From assembly GCF_036711975.1 (NCBI RefSeq), contig NC_091971.1:27535501-27599500 (forward strand): a DNA stretch of 64,000 nt. The letters run 5' to 3'. This DNA comes from Onthophagus taurus (taxonomy: Eukaryota > Arthropoda > Insecta > Coleoptera > Scarabaeidae). Both the position numbers and the translations under genes were made by a program. Position 1 is the stretch's first letter. Every line of letters starts with the position of its first letter. Positions 44,540 to 54,333 of the stretch are shown here, piece by piece. The notes below the pieces were generated by a model. It did no database searches. It was not told where the DNA came from and saw nothing but the letters and a program-made list of their open reading frames with translations.

Positions 44540-45858
44540 ATGGAAATTCTATATTACGTTGTAAGTGGGGGTTTGATGGTAACGGATGTCATTCAACTTA
44601 TAAACAAAAGTTCATCACAAATGCAGAGGGAAAAGATGATTCGCTATTTGTGTCTTCCTAGTCCCATTACGATTGGAAGACAATGATAATAATATTGTAT
44701 TGTGGAAGAACCCCACACCATAATCTATACGGTTTTGTAGACCGATTAGACTACAATGGGTGCATGAAAATGCCGCTCTTATAAGAACCGAAGAAAAATA
44801 TATATTTCAAACCAAATAAGCTCCCTTCATCCATATACCTCAAAATGTGTAAGTGTTAACTTTTCTCTTTATTTCACGATGGTGGATGGCAAGGTATAAA
44901 GTCTTCGTTTTCTTAAAACTTTATTTGAATTATTCATACATGTTGTAGGTCTGTAATTCTTTGATGGGAATTTGAAGGAATCATCTGGAATGGAATGTTA
45001 TTTATGCAGAGCAAAAATTTCACAGATGAACGGTAGAGCTAGAAGGTTTTAAGTTTGGTTTGTCTGTTCTCCATGCATACATTCGGCTTTTTGTGTGTCT
45101 GCTTCACATTTCATATAGATTAGAAATTAGAACTTGGAAGGTGACTAGTTGATACGTAGTTTTAATAAATTATCATCAGAGATTACTGTTATGACAATTT
45201 TATAGTAAGCGCGCATGTACTAATAACTTTATACTTCATTTAAGGAATTGACGAGGAACTAATACAGCGATTTGGCGTTGTTTTGGCTGCAATAAACAGT
45301 GGGTACAATATTAATTACAATGAATTTGATAAATATTGTTTCAAAACTGCCGAAAAGTACGTCCATTTTATAGTTGGTACTATATGCCAACCAGCGTTCA
45401 TAAAATTTTGATACATGGATCTGCAGTCATTAAAGAAGCTCTACTGCCTATTGGAGAGTTGTCGGAAGAAGCGCAAGAAGCTAATAACAAAAAAATCCGA
45501 AAATTTAGAGAGTGCCACATAAGGAAATGTAGTAGACTGGATACTAATGAAGATCTATTTAAAAGACTGCTACTCAGCCCCATTTCACCCCCCCAGCTCA
45601 CATCCATTTATAAGTAATTTTCAACAGCACATTTCTAGAAAACATAAAAAGATGAGTATCGAGACTAAAAGATTACTTATAATAGACAATGTAGAAGACC
45701 AGGAAGAAGAAAAAGATGGCGAAAAAGAAGATGAATATGACGAAGAACAAGAATCAGAACAAGAGCTATATGAGGCAGGATGCAACGAAGATGAAGATGA
45801 CGAAGAACGGTCTGAAACAGAACAAGAAGAAACACATATTGTTAAGCAACGTAGATAA
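44540..45858 (+). pseudogene. Transib transposase (RAG1-related), first family
   Basis: Segments in several frames line up with the Transib/RAG1 core: CKWGFDGNGCHSTYKQKFIT (first D at 44575-44577), NIVLWKNPTP and CRPIRLQWVHENA (about 44685-44795), a TMVDGKV block (second D at 44885-44887), CYLCRAKISQMN, FGLSVLHAYIRLFVCLLHIS and YRLEIRTWKVT (about 45055-45145). Finally 45336-45617 has YYMPTSVHKILIHGSAVIKE and GELSEEAQEANNKKIRKFRE (third residue, E, at 45477-45479). Within that C-terminal block the frame changes again into an acidic tail (DEYDEEQESEQELYEAGCNE) ending at 45856-45858. All three catalytic positions are recognisable, but many frame breaks make it inactive. Confidence 0.8.
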
Positions 45859-46735
45859 TTTATAGAGAATTAAAGTTCATTTCTGATTGGCTAAAAAAGC
45901 ATGGTTCGTTCCATTTAAAATTTTCTACTTTCTCGCCATTGAAAATGGAGAAACAATAATTCAATTTTTGACCATCCTGTATAAGATACTCCGATACAAC
46001 AAATGACAATCTACTTGACAGCACTTGAAGAATAATCGTACCAATTTAGACCTTTTTTGAATGAACGTTGGCTGAGATATGGAGTTTTAAAGAGCATGGT
46101 GAAATTTACCAAAAAAAGTTTAGAACCAAAATAACTCGAAAACAAAAAACACTAGGTACCAATAACTTTCATAAAAGTTGACCTATTTTTTACGTACAAT
46201 CAAATGGTGTAATAAAAACTATAGCATTCCATTTAAAATACCGAAGTTATGGTCTACTTCGGTAGACCGGAAGTGGCAGCCATCTTGAAAATATTTTAGA
46301 TTGAAAGTTCCGAATGAACAACCCATGCTACCAAAATTTCAAAATTGTACGAATAGTGGAACCTGAAAAAGTTCTAACGAACCAGATATGTGAGACACTC
46401 TGTAGTTAAAGATTTATTTATAGAAACCTTACATCGAAGTAAACTATATAACCAATTTAGTTTAAACAATTTTGTATTTAGCTATCCTTCACGATTTAAT
46501 AGCGTTGTATAAAATTTTGTATTTATCCAATTCTAAGGACCTAAATTATATGAAAAAAATAGACTGTGGCCTCAAGTAGATTAGTACTTCCGGTTGACAT
46601 ATTTGATCCAAAAGTTCACAAAGTCTTTAGCATATAGTCCTATAGCCACATACCAAGTTTCAAAAAATTATCTCAACCTAAACTGCGTTAAAATATTTTT
46701 GTTCGGGTTTTTTCGAATTTAGACCACTGTGCGCC

Positions 46736-46938
46736 GTACAGTTCGCGTAGTGAGTGCGCCTTCCCCAGCCGGTGGCAAACGCTGGGGACGCGCAGGGCCG
46801 TCCCGGCCGCGGTTGAAAGTACCTATGTCCTACCTCAGACCATTCTCGCCATGCCCGTTGCACTGCCGATAACGACCGCTCGAGACGACTCGCAATTTCA
46901 CAGAACGATATATCCTCAATGTGCATACCCACAAACAT
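46736..46938 (-). pseudogene. Tc1-like transposase, N-terminal part
   Basis: The minus-strand frame MFVGMHIEDISFCEIASRLE, RSLSAVQRAWREWSEVG and QPRPGRPCASP is the first helix-turn-helix and GRPR-type linker of a Tc1-like transposase. It is separated from the catalytic part (43345-43811) by the inserted Transib copy, whose CACTGTG end abuts it at 46731. Confidence 0.75.
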
Positions 46939-47321
46939 TCCTCGCTTAAGTTACGCGATCGCCCATCCCTTGCGCACAGAGCACGATAACAATGTGGTCC
47001 CTCACACTAAAAACAACCGGTATTTTCCATCCACTTCGGTCTCCATAGCGACGGAATGTTCCACTTATGCCCGTTTGCACCGTTTTTGAGTTAAGCTTTG
47101 CTTAACTAAGCGTCCCTTAATTTTTAAGCCAAGCTTTAAATGTAATCCGTTGCACCGCAATATATTTAAGAAAGTTTAGTAAAGCAAAAATAAACTAGGC
47201 AACAACGCACTAAATCGGTGGAAATGGGAAACTGTATTACCGATAATCTTTTTTTAATAATTGGTTTTGACATTTCAAAGTTAGTGTGCGAAATTTGTAC
47301 TTTTTACAACTCCGAATAAGA

Positions 47322-47966
47322 ATGGACGTGGAAAAGAAAAAGAGAATGCGTTCTCTTAATTATAGTTGCCGCGAAAAGGAAGTACTATTATCAATAGTTT
47401 CCAGTTACAAAAACATTGTCGAAAACAGAAAAACAGACTGTGTGTCTGCGGAACAAAAATTAAGTATTTGGAAAGTTATAGCTGACGAATTTAACAGTCA
47501 GTCGCCAAATTCATGTTATAGAAGCGTTGATTCGTTGAAAAAGTATTATGAAAATCAAAAAAAAATATTAAGAAAAAAAGTTGCAGAAGAAAGAAAACAC
47601 ATATACACAACAGGCGGAGGAAAACAATTCACGATTATTGAACCCGACGACGGTTTATTGTTGTCCCTAGTCAACAAGAAAACGTTGTACGGGTTCCAAA
47701 ATGAATTTGATAGTGACTTTATTCAGAATGTGGAAGAACATCCAATCGATCCATGCTTAACAGAAAATAATAATACTGAAGAAACAACAACAACTGTAAT
47801 TGAAGACTACATGGATGGAATTAATGAAAATTTAGATCAGGTAAACTGTAAACATAACAAATATGAATTACAACGTCACATGTATTTATTTCCAGACAAA
47901 TACAAAAGACATTACTTCAAATACGTTGAGACAAAGTACCAGTTCAACAACATCAAAGAAAAATAA
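47322..47966 (+). CDS. Harbinger ORF1, Myb/SANT-like DNA-binding protein
   Basis: ORF1 proteins of Harbinger elements bind the element ends and help bring the transposase into the nucleus. I choose the ATG at 47322 (MDVEKKKRMRSLNYSCREKE) because the domain begins there; an in-frame upstream ATG exists at 47286. The trihelix Myb/SANT-like domain covers about residues 10-90 (REKEVLLSIVSSYKNIVENR, WKVIADEFNSQSPNSCYRSV, DSLKKYYENQKKILRKKVAE) and is followed by KQFTIIEPDDGLLLSLVNKK. The frame closes at 47964-47966. The coiled-coil ORF at 48111 may be its 3' exon, but no splice junction in a compatible phase is obvious. Confidence 0.8.
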   Translation: MDVEKKKRMRSLNYSCREKEVLLSIVSSYKNIVENRKTDCVSAEQKLSIWKVIADEFNSQSPNSCYRSVDSLKKYYENQKKILRKKVAEERKHIYTTGGGKQFTIIEPDDGLLLSLVNKKTLYGFQNEFDSDFIQNVEEHPIDPCLTENNNTEETTTTVIEDYMDGINENLDQVNCKHNKYELQRHMYLFPDKYKRHYFKYVETKYQFNNIKEK

Positions 47967-48110
47967 TTATGTAAGTATGTGCTTAGTTAAATGTAATAAT
48001 TAGAAATTATAATAATTTTCATCAGATTTTTTAAAAGTGTTCGTGTTTCGCATTTGTAATATAAATAACTTACAAGTAGATATTTATATATTCTAAAATA
48101 TTGTTTATCA

Positions 48111-48338
48111 TTGATAACGATTTATAATTTACAGTCACAAATAAAAAGAAATAAAGTCAGTCGTCGGAGGCCAACAACTGTGAAAACATTTACATCAACA
48201 AGATTGGCTGAAAAATACGAAGAGTTAGTTTGCAAAAAGTTGGAGTATATGGAATGCCTTAAAGAAGAGCATAAACTTCGTATGGAAGCATTAAAATTAG
48301 ATTTAGAAATTAAAAAAAAACAATTAGAAAATATTTAA
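48111..48338 (+). CDS. Putative C-terminal exon or partner ORF of Harbinger ORF1
   Basis: From a good acceptor (TTTACAG|TCACAA at 48134/48135) the frame reads RRPTTVKTFTSTRLAEKYEE, then EYMECLKEEHKLRMEALKLD and ends LEIKKKQLENI. A basic stretch followed by a charged coiled coil is the usual C-terminus of Myb/SANT-like ORF1 proteins, so this is probably a second exon. A GTAAGT donor lies at 47971, but the ORF1 stop precedes it, so the real gene structure is unresolved. Confidence 0.5.
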   Translation: MITIYNLQSQIKRNKVSRRRPTTVKTFTSTRLAEKYEELVCKKLEYMECLKEEHKLRMEALKLDLEIKKKQLENI

Positions 48339-48389
48339 AATCTAAATTAATTTAATCTTTTATAAATGTTATATAATAATGTTGATATT

Positions 48390-49644
48390 TTATAATAGAC
48401 GGTTAAGGTAATTTATCATCTCATTTCTTCTGACATTTCCTTGAATATTATCGCCATTAATTACTTCTGGTATATTTCCTACTTGAATTAGATTTTCAAA
48501 TTCATCTGCATCTATATCAGGTTCCGGGGGTTCTTCTTCATGCATACTAATACTTATATTATGTAGTACTGCTGATGCTACAATTACAGCGTAAGCAGTG
48601 GCTAATTTTAACCTAATGCCATATGCTAATATGGGAAATCGCCTTTTCCATACACCAAACAAGCGTTCAACAGAGTTTCGTGTTGTGATATGGGCCTTAT
48701 TGTACAATTTTTCTGCTGCAGTTTCTGGATTTTGTAATGGTGTTAGCAGATATTTACCTACACCATAACCACTATCACCTATAACATGGTAATTATGTTA
48801 ATGGTTCAAGGAATGTCATTTTACAATTTACCTAGAATAATTCCATTTCTAAATTCTCCACCTTCTAGCCTAGCACGTATTCTACTATTTGAATAAATAG
48901 TCATGTCATGTGTTGATCCTGGCCATCGTGCTACAATATCTTGCACCTTAAGGTCAGAATCTCCCACAACTTGGACATTTATAGAGAAATAGCCTTTCCT
49001 GTTTCTGAATATCTCACCATCTTCTCCTCCTAGAATATATTATTTATTTATTTAGTTAAGGTTCTTTTTTATTGAATTATGTCAATATACCTGGAGATTG
49101 TATCTTTATGTGGGTGCCATCAATGCATCCTACAATACTTGGAAATAATGCAATATTATAAAAATCTCTTTGTATTTTTTGAATATTATTTTCTGTTGGC
49201 ATTTTTATGTAAGCATGAGATAGACTAGCTAATGCAATTGAAACATTTTTAATAATTCTTGATGATGTAGAAACATGAGTCCCCATAAAATCTGATATGG
49301 TTGACAAATGTCCACCTGTAGCATAAAAACGTAGACATGTTAATAATTGGTCCATAGGGCTTAAGCTGTTATTTCTACAAAAAGAATCAATAATTAATTA
49401 CATATTTATTATTTACATATTTTACGTACATGTCTGTAGGATATTCAAGCTTTTCTTCAATTAGTGGTAAAATGTTTAAAACAGTATTCTTTGTTAAACG
49501 AAATCGTTGAAAAAATGTAAGGTTATCCAAATCTTCAAAATGATTGCGCCGTAGATATATCCGTTTAGGAAATCCATAATCAACAATCTCTAATATTTCT
49601 GCATCATTTCCAAACATATCTTCATCGTCGTCAAAAATATCCAT
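48390..49644 (-). CDS. PIF/Harbinger transposase, four exons, intact (HARBI1-like)
   Basis: The DDE_Tnp_4 transposase excises and inserts the element at TWA sites. Exons on the minus strand are 49644-49430, 49374-49091, 49029-48832 and 48778-48390. All three introns (53-61 bp) have GT-AG borders, phases match, and the spliced frame has 361 codons and no stop. The start is MDIFDDDEDMFGNDAEILEI. The DNA-binding part contains MDQLLTCLRFYATGGHLSTI. Catalytic blocks: GCIDGTHIKIQSP (first D), WPGSTHDMTIYSNS, GDSGYGVGKYLLTPL across intron 3 (second D), and TRNSVERLFGVWKRRFPIL (E). Length and order fit HARBI1-like proteins. With intact TIRs the element could be autonomous if ORF1 is also functional. 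Confidence 0.9.
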
Positions 49645-50044
49645 GTTTTCACAATTTTCACGTCACACAATGACAAATAAATTTTTTCACGTAATTTAAA
49701 GCTACGCTTAACCGGTAAACTCCGAACATTGAACGCTTAAATTAAGCTGAGAATAAGCGTAGCTTAAACAACGGTGCAAACCGATTTAAAAATTTAAGGA
49801 AAGCTTAGCGTAAAGCGACGCTTAACTATTGCTGTGCAAACGGGCATTAGAAGAGCGGCTCAGTCAACAATGCCGCGACGGAACAACTCGAAACTCCGTG
49901 AATAAACTCGTCTACAGTAAACCTTTGTGCTCCGCATATATTATGGATTTATCTTCACGCGTTCAGATTATATAGGGTGTGCTCGTGAATTATTTCCAAC
50001 AGTGTATATCGCACATGAAGATTAAAACTCATTTTAGTTTCATA

Positions 50045-50698
50045 ATGCGCGTAGTGCAACACCCATCTCTCACAACCGATCTCGATCGGTTAACGATGAT
50101 GAAACCGATAACCAGTCGTAGACATGGCGACCTCATACCGAACAGTATACGAGCAATAGTATGCGGTCCGAGCGGATGTGGGAAAACCAATTTGATGTTA
50201 AATCCCATTTTCGATGAAAATGGTTTAAATTTTGAAAATATTTATATATATTAAAAACCCTTACATCAACCGAAATATGAATTTTTAGAATTGATTATGA
50301 AACAGTTATCCGAAATAGGACCTTATAGATTCATCGATAATGATGCCGTTATAGATCCGTCTGAAGCTAAACTCAATTTTCATATTTGACGATGTAGCAT
50401 GCGATAAATAGGATATGATTCGATCATTTTTCTGTATGTAACGACATAATAATATTGATTCGTTCTACCTTACGCAAACCTATACGCGGATACCTAAACA
50501 CCTAATACAACCGAGGTTAATTTAAAACATGTGTACGATGAACATGTTAACAGCGATATGAAGTTTGATGTTTTCAAGGAAGCTTGTAAACGGTGTTGGA
50601 ATGATGATACATATAACCCTATGATTATTATGAAAGATTTTGAAGTAAAGGACAGAAGGTATCGTATAGGAATGGATAAATTTATTTACCCAGACTAA
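50045..50698 (+). pseudogene. Polinton/Maverick packaging ATPase (FtsK/HerA, A32-like)
   Basis: Polintons encode an A32-like ATPase thought to package DNA into capsids. From ATG 50045 the frame holds a Walker A, CGPSGCGKTNLMLNPIF, followed by FENIYIY; a TAA at 50252-50254 interrupts it. The same frame continues with KPLHQPKYEFLELIMKQLSE. After a frame change, IFDDVACDK gives the Walker B, followed by FYLTQTY (the conserved glutamine region). The C-terminal segment (FKEACKRCWN...KDRRYRIGMDKF-like) ends at 50696-50698. Several frame breaks make it inactive. The sequence left of it is the Tc1-like element, so the upstream Polinton part is missing. Confidence 0.75.
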
Positions 50699-50735
50699 AT
50701 TATTGCATTGTTATCTGGTATTTGTGAGAGTAAGC

Positions 50736-51320
50736 ATGTCACATAAAGATGAAATGACTAAGCGTTCCATACGTGAGAGAGATAAAGCTATAATTAACAT
50801 AACAAATGCTATTAAGAAAAAATATTTACCGCTTAAACTCGGTCGAGAAAACGATGATCGTCTTGTCGCTAAACTCCATCAGCCTTTAAGTGATTCATTG
50901 AAAGATATAACTAATAAATTAAGTGGTGTGAAACCTTCTTCTTCCGTACATTACCATCACCACTATCCGCATACTGATGATACCGGTGTAGACGTTAAAA
51001 CAAAATTTGATGAAACTGATTATAAAACTCCAGGATTTAGAAAAACATTAACATTTCCTGAAAGCGATGATGAACTTAAAACGCCGGATGTAAAACAAAA
51101 ATTGAAGGCGGAGGATTTACGTATAGAAAATCTACCGATACAAATTCAGGATTTATATTATACGTTTGATAAAAGAGGGGAAATAGATGAGAGAATGGGT
51201 ATACGTTATGATCTTGATGAAAACGATTGGATGATTGGATCGAAGACTGTTCAATTTAAACCATCTCATATTATCCTTGGAGGTGAAAAACGTCAGGAAA
51301 AAAATCAGGAGGTGGATTAA
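50736..51320 (+). CDS. Polinton-associated accessory protein, function unknown
   Basis: The ATG at 50736 (MSHKDEMTKRSIRERDKAII) opens 194 codons. A helical N-terminus is followed by a histidine-rich YHHHYPH patch and a charged linker (KLKAEDLRIENLPIQIQDLY). The C-terminal third (YTFDKRGEIDERMGIRYDLD, then GSKTVQFKPSHIILGG) resembles a conserved but uncharacterised region in proteins that sit beside the integrase in insect Maverick elements. It stops 3' of GEKRQEKNQEVD; the next ORF (51489) looks like a continuation of related sequence in another frame, so this may be the larger part of one frameshifted gene. Confidence 0.5.
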   Translation: MSHKDEMTKRSIRERDKAIINITNAIKKKYLPLKLGRENDDRLVAKLHQPLSDSLKDITNKLSGVKPSSSVHYHHHYPHTDDTGVDVKTKFDETDYKTPGFRKTLTFPESDDELKTPDVKQKLKAEDLRIENLPIQIQDLYYTFDKRGEIDERMGIRYDLDENDWMIGSKTVQFKPSHIILGGEKRQEKNQEVD

Positions 51321-51488
51321 TATCCGGACAACATCTTGAAGTGAACTCTAAAATCGTTGAGTATAAATACTGGGATGATGTTAATGAGTTGGTAGATCGA
51401 TTGAGATTATTGTACGCGTCACATGCGGCAGATAACAATTCCCATATTAATGAAATTACATCCATTATAGAAGAACTGAAAGAGAGCG

Positions 51489-51713
51489 GTGTTATATCAT
51501 AATAACAATAATTTATATGTACCGATGAGCGGTGGGTCAAGCGTAAGTGGTGTGAGCATAGATAAGTTTGGTCGTACATTTCGTTCTTCACGGAATAGAC
51601 TATTGAGTGATGAGAATATAACTACATTTCAACGACGTACTGGATTACCTCTAACCATAGATGGTGATTATGATATCCAGGGACGTAAACTATGTAACGC
51701 TCAACAAATATAA
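51489..51713 (+). CDS. Small Polinton ORF, unknown function
   Basis: The 74-codon ORF contains YVPMSGGSSVSGVSIDKFGR and TTFQRRTGLPLTIDGDYDIQ. I do not recognise a domain. Position between the accessory protein and the coiled-coil ORF, on the same strand and closely spaced, ties it to the Polinton block. It may be a fragment of a structural protein. Confidence 0.4.
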   Translation: MLYHNNNNLYVPMSGGSSVSGVSIDKFGRTFRSSRNRLLSDENITTFQRRTGLPLTIDGDYDIQGRKLCNAQQI

Positions 51714-51739
51714 AATTAGTAGACGAAATATGTAAAACG

Positions 51740-52084
51740 TTGAAAGCTACAATCTTAAACGAAATTAGCGTCATAATAGCGGACCTTCAAACAATTATTG
51801 GAGGTCATAGTAAACGTATAGATCAGCTGTCAACAGAAATTGATATTAAAAACTCCACACTCTTACGCGACATTAAAAAAATTAGCGCGGAAATCCTGTT
51901 AAATGGCCAGCAAATTACAACTCTAAAAAAATCATACAACGCTAATTTAAATTCATTTGATAAACTCACAACAAATCTTCGAAATGGGATACAGGATGTC
52001 GCAGATCGTCTACTTGATGTGGAAAGCACTATAAATTCACGACTAGATATATCGGAGAAAAATAAAGTTGGACCTAATCCATAA
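51740..52084 (+). CDS. Polinton coiled-coil protein, unknown function
   Basis: The 114 codons starting MKATILNEISVIIADLQTII are almost entirely helical with a regular pattern of hydrophobic residues (heptads through STEIDIKNSTLLRDIKKISA, TTLKKSYNANLNSFDKLTTN and GIQDVADRLLDVESTINSRL). This is characteristic of a coiled coil, such as a fibre or tail-like structural protein. The ORF ends 8 bases before the integrase start. Function is not inferred beyond membership of the Polinton block. Confidence 0.45.
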   Translation: MKATILNEISVIIADLQTIIGGHSKRIDQLSTEIDIKNSTLLRDIKKISAEILLNGQQITTLKKSYNANLNSFDKLTTNLRNGIQDVADRLLDVESTINSRLDISEKNKVGPNP

Positions 52085-52092
52085 GAGTAAGA

Positions 52093-54308
52093 ATGGTGGT
52101 ATTGAAAACGAAACTAACTATAGTTGAAGAACTTCATCGTCCTGCTAGACGTTTATTTCCTAAACGAAGAACTATACTGAAGGGGATCCATGATTTATGG
52201 CAATCTGATCTTATTGAAATGATTGAATTTGATAAAATCAATGTTGGACATAAATACATCTTAGTGGTTATCAATTGTTTTTCAAAATATCTCTGGATGC
52301 GTCCGTTAAAACATAAATCTTCAACGGAAGTAATACACGCGTTACGTTCAATTCTCTCTGAAGGTCGTGTACCTAAAAATCTACAAACAGATCAGGGAAA
52401 GGAATTTTACAACACACACTTCAAAAAGTTGATGATGGAATTTAAGATTAATCATTATTCAACGTATAGTGTAATGAAGGCTGCAATAGCTGAACGTGTA
52501 ACTAGAACTATAAAACAAAAGTTGTATAAAATGTTTAGTCTTTACGGAAATCATAAATGGTTACACTTATTGGATGCTATTACAACTCAATATAACAATT
52601 CAAAGCATTCAACCACGAAAATGAAACCATCTCAAATAAATTCGAAGTCTGTAGAAAATAAACTTCTCAATACGGTGTACAATCATATTAAAGTTGCTGG
52701 TAAAGGAAACTTTAATGTTGGAGATGTAGTTCGCATTAGCAAGTATAAGCATGTCTTCGATAAGGGATATTTACCCAACTGGACCACTGAGTTATTTAAA
52801 ATAGTTAAAACGCAAATTTCGAATCCAATTTCTTATTTATTAGAAGATATGAATGGACAACCTATTAAAGGAGCTTTTTATGATGTTACGTGCTAATTTT
52901 GTGTTAACGCTTTTCTTATTTTTAAACGAATACTTTATTTGTTAGTAGCACGAAATTTTCAAACCATTTGTTGTTGTTTGTTTTTTTGTTTGTTTCAGGC
53001 CAGCTCGGCGAACGATTATTCTTTTTTCATCTTCCCGTTTTAATCCTTAAATTCCTTGTAGTTCCCTATTTCTTAAACTAATTTAAATTTTCGATTTTGA
53101 TTTGTAGAGGTCGCGAGGAAATTTAAAATTTTTATCGTGGCGGGAATAATTTTTGTGGGTTTCAAGTATTTCGCGCATGTCAATTTTTTTTTGAATCAGG
53201 CGATTTGGTTTTAGCCGTATTAACCCGGAAAATCGCTCTCTTTACAACAACCAGTTAAGGGGATTGTACGTGTACGACGATAGTATTGGGTGACATTTTG
53301 GAAAATTTAGTTTTTTGGATTTTGGGTGATCGCTATTTCCGATTATTTGGGATAATCGTTGTACGTCGGCATTTTTTTTTAATCAAGAAATAAGTTTTTT
53401 TTTAAGAAAAAAATTACGGAGAAATTCCGGATTTTGCACGCAATTCTTATTTAAGAACTTTTTTTACTCGTTAAAACCTCACACCATCTCGAGGTAGGAG
53501 TATTTAATTTTTTTTTTGCGCCTTAAAATCGATCTTAACAGTTTATGTTGGGGGTTTAGTTTTGTTGATTTTTTTTATATATCACTTATACGTTTGCCTG
53601 AACCAGATCTGCTTCACTCGGGAACGTGTCGCGATTTAAGATAGGGTTTTATTTTCTTTTGATTTTTTTTTTCGGACCACTTTGGTCAATTAGTTATTAT
53701 TATTTTATCATTTTTTTAAATTACCCCAGGTAATTGGTTGGTCAATTCTTAGTTGTTTTTTTTTTTGGTTGTGTTGAACCTGAAAAGAAAGTTTAGTTTT
53801 TTTTTTTACCAAATTCAAAACCATTTACGAGTCACTTCATTTATATATTTATTTTTTTTATACACACATTTTTTTTATTATTTTTTTCTAATAAACGTTA
53901 TTGTTTGTGGCTTGAAAATTTCTGTGTTTACTTTTGATATTTCTTGTGTATTGTTCATTTTGTTTTTATTTCCTTTTAAACTGAACAACTTCTCTTCGCA
54001 ATTAGAGGCATTTGCGGTGGTAAATTGCGTGGCGTCCTTAAAAATTAACCCAGCCCGTCTTCCCTGGGTAAACCGAGGTGCCGCAAATGAAACGACTTTA
54101 AATAAAGGAAATATTCGTGCTATTGTTTTCGTAATTGTAAATTCGATAAGGTCGTCGTAAAAATGAATTCGAACTTCAAAGATCCAAACAACCTGATGTG
54201 TATCTTGTCGAAAAAGTGTTAAAGAGAAGACAGAATCAAGTGTTCGTTAAGTGGTTAGGATTCGATTCATCCCATAACAGTTGGATACCTAAAGACAATA
54301 TCGTTTAG
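52093..54308 (+). pseudogene. Polinton/Maverick integrase with chromodomain, split by an insertion
   Basis: Polintons carry a retroviral-type integrase. The N-terminus (LHRPARRLFPKRRTILKGIH) leads into the core: LWQSDLIEMIEFDK (first D), NLQTDQGKEFYNTHFKKLMM (second D) and HYSTYSVMKAAIAERVTRTI (E), with KHSTTKMKPSQINSK after it. Coding is interrupted at 52884 by a 1279-bp insertion with ATGA on both sides. After it, 54167-54308 gives a C-terminal chromodomain (DVYLVEKVLKRRRQNQVFVK, WLGFDSSHNSWIPKDNIV) ending at TAG 54306-54308. The core frame itself is open and all three acidic residues are present, so the insertion is the visible cause of inactivation. Confidence 0.85.
52884..54162. mobile_element. 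LTR-like (solo LTR?) insertion in the Polinton integrase, TSD ATGA
   Basis: The insertion begins TGTTACGTGC and ends CGTCGTAAAAA. ATGA is found at 52880-52883 and 54163-54166. It has no coding capacity, is T-rich with many poly-T runs, and has an AATAAA near 54100. A TG start, 4-bp duplication and length fit a solo LTR of a gypsy-like element, although the expected terminal CA is not seen. Its identity as an LTR is inferred. Confidence 0.55.
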
Positions 54309-54333
54309 ATTTAAATGTTTTTTAACAGGTTGA

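Larger units (their letters stand above)
43813..46731 (+). mobile_element. Transib element carrying a broken transposase, left end lost
   Basis: The right end is CACTGTG (46725-46731), with the same subterminal sequence as the element at 32747-34078. From 43813 the sequence aligns with position 32969 of that smaller copy. The outer about 220 bases of the left end are missing, so the element was truncated at or after insertion in the Tc1-like transposase gene. Its interior contains transposase segments (44540-45858) that the smaller copy lacks. Confidence 0.85.
47068..49846. mobile_element. Complete PIF/Harbinger element, 2779 bp, TSD TTA
   Basis: The ends are TGCCCGTTTGCAC and its perfect inverse, with TTA on both sides (47065-47067, 49847-49849). 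It has the classic two opposed genes: a Myb/SANT-like ORF1 on the + strand and a spliced DDE transposase on the - strand. Both terminal regions also contain AAGCTTTGCTTAACTAAGCG-like and AAGCTTAGCGTAAAGCGACG-like subterminal motifs, candidate protein-binding sites. It is nearly identical to the deletion derivative at 26000-26910, so the family moved recently. It sits inside the Tc1-like element. Confidence 0.92.
43197..50004 (-). mobile_element. Tc1-like element (TSD TA) split by Transib and Harbinger insertions
   Basis: The termini begin CACTGTTGGAAATAATTCAC at 43197 and end with its reverse complement at 50004. About 49 bases are inverted with one mismatch, and TA flanks both sides (43195-43196, 50005-50006). 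The transposase lies on the minus strand in two separated pieces. Removing the nested Transib (43813-46731) and Harbinger (47068-49846, plus TSD) leaves about 1.1 kb, so the element itself is also internally reduced. A third terminus of the same family occurs at 60196. Confidence 0.9.
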
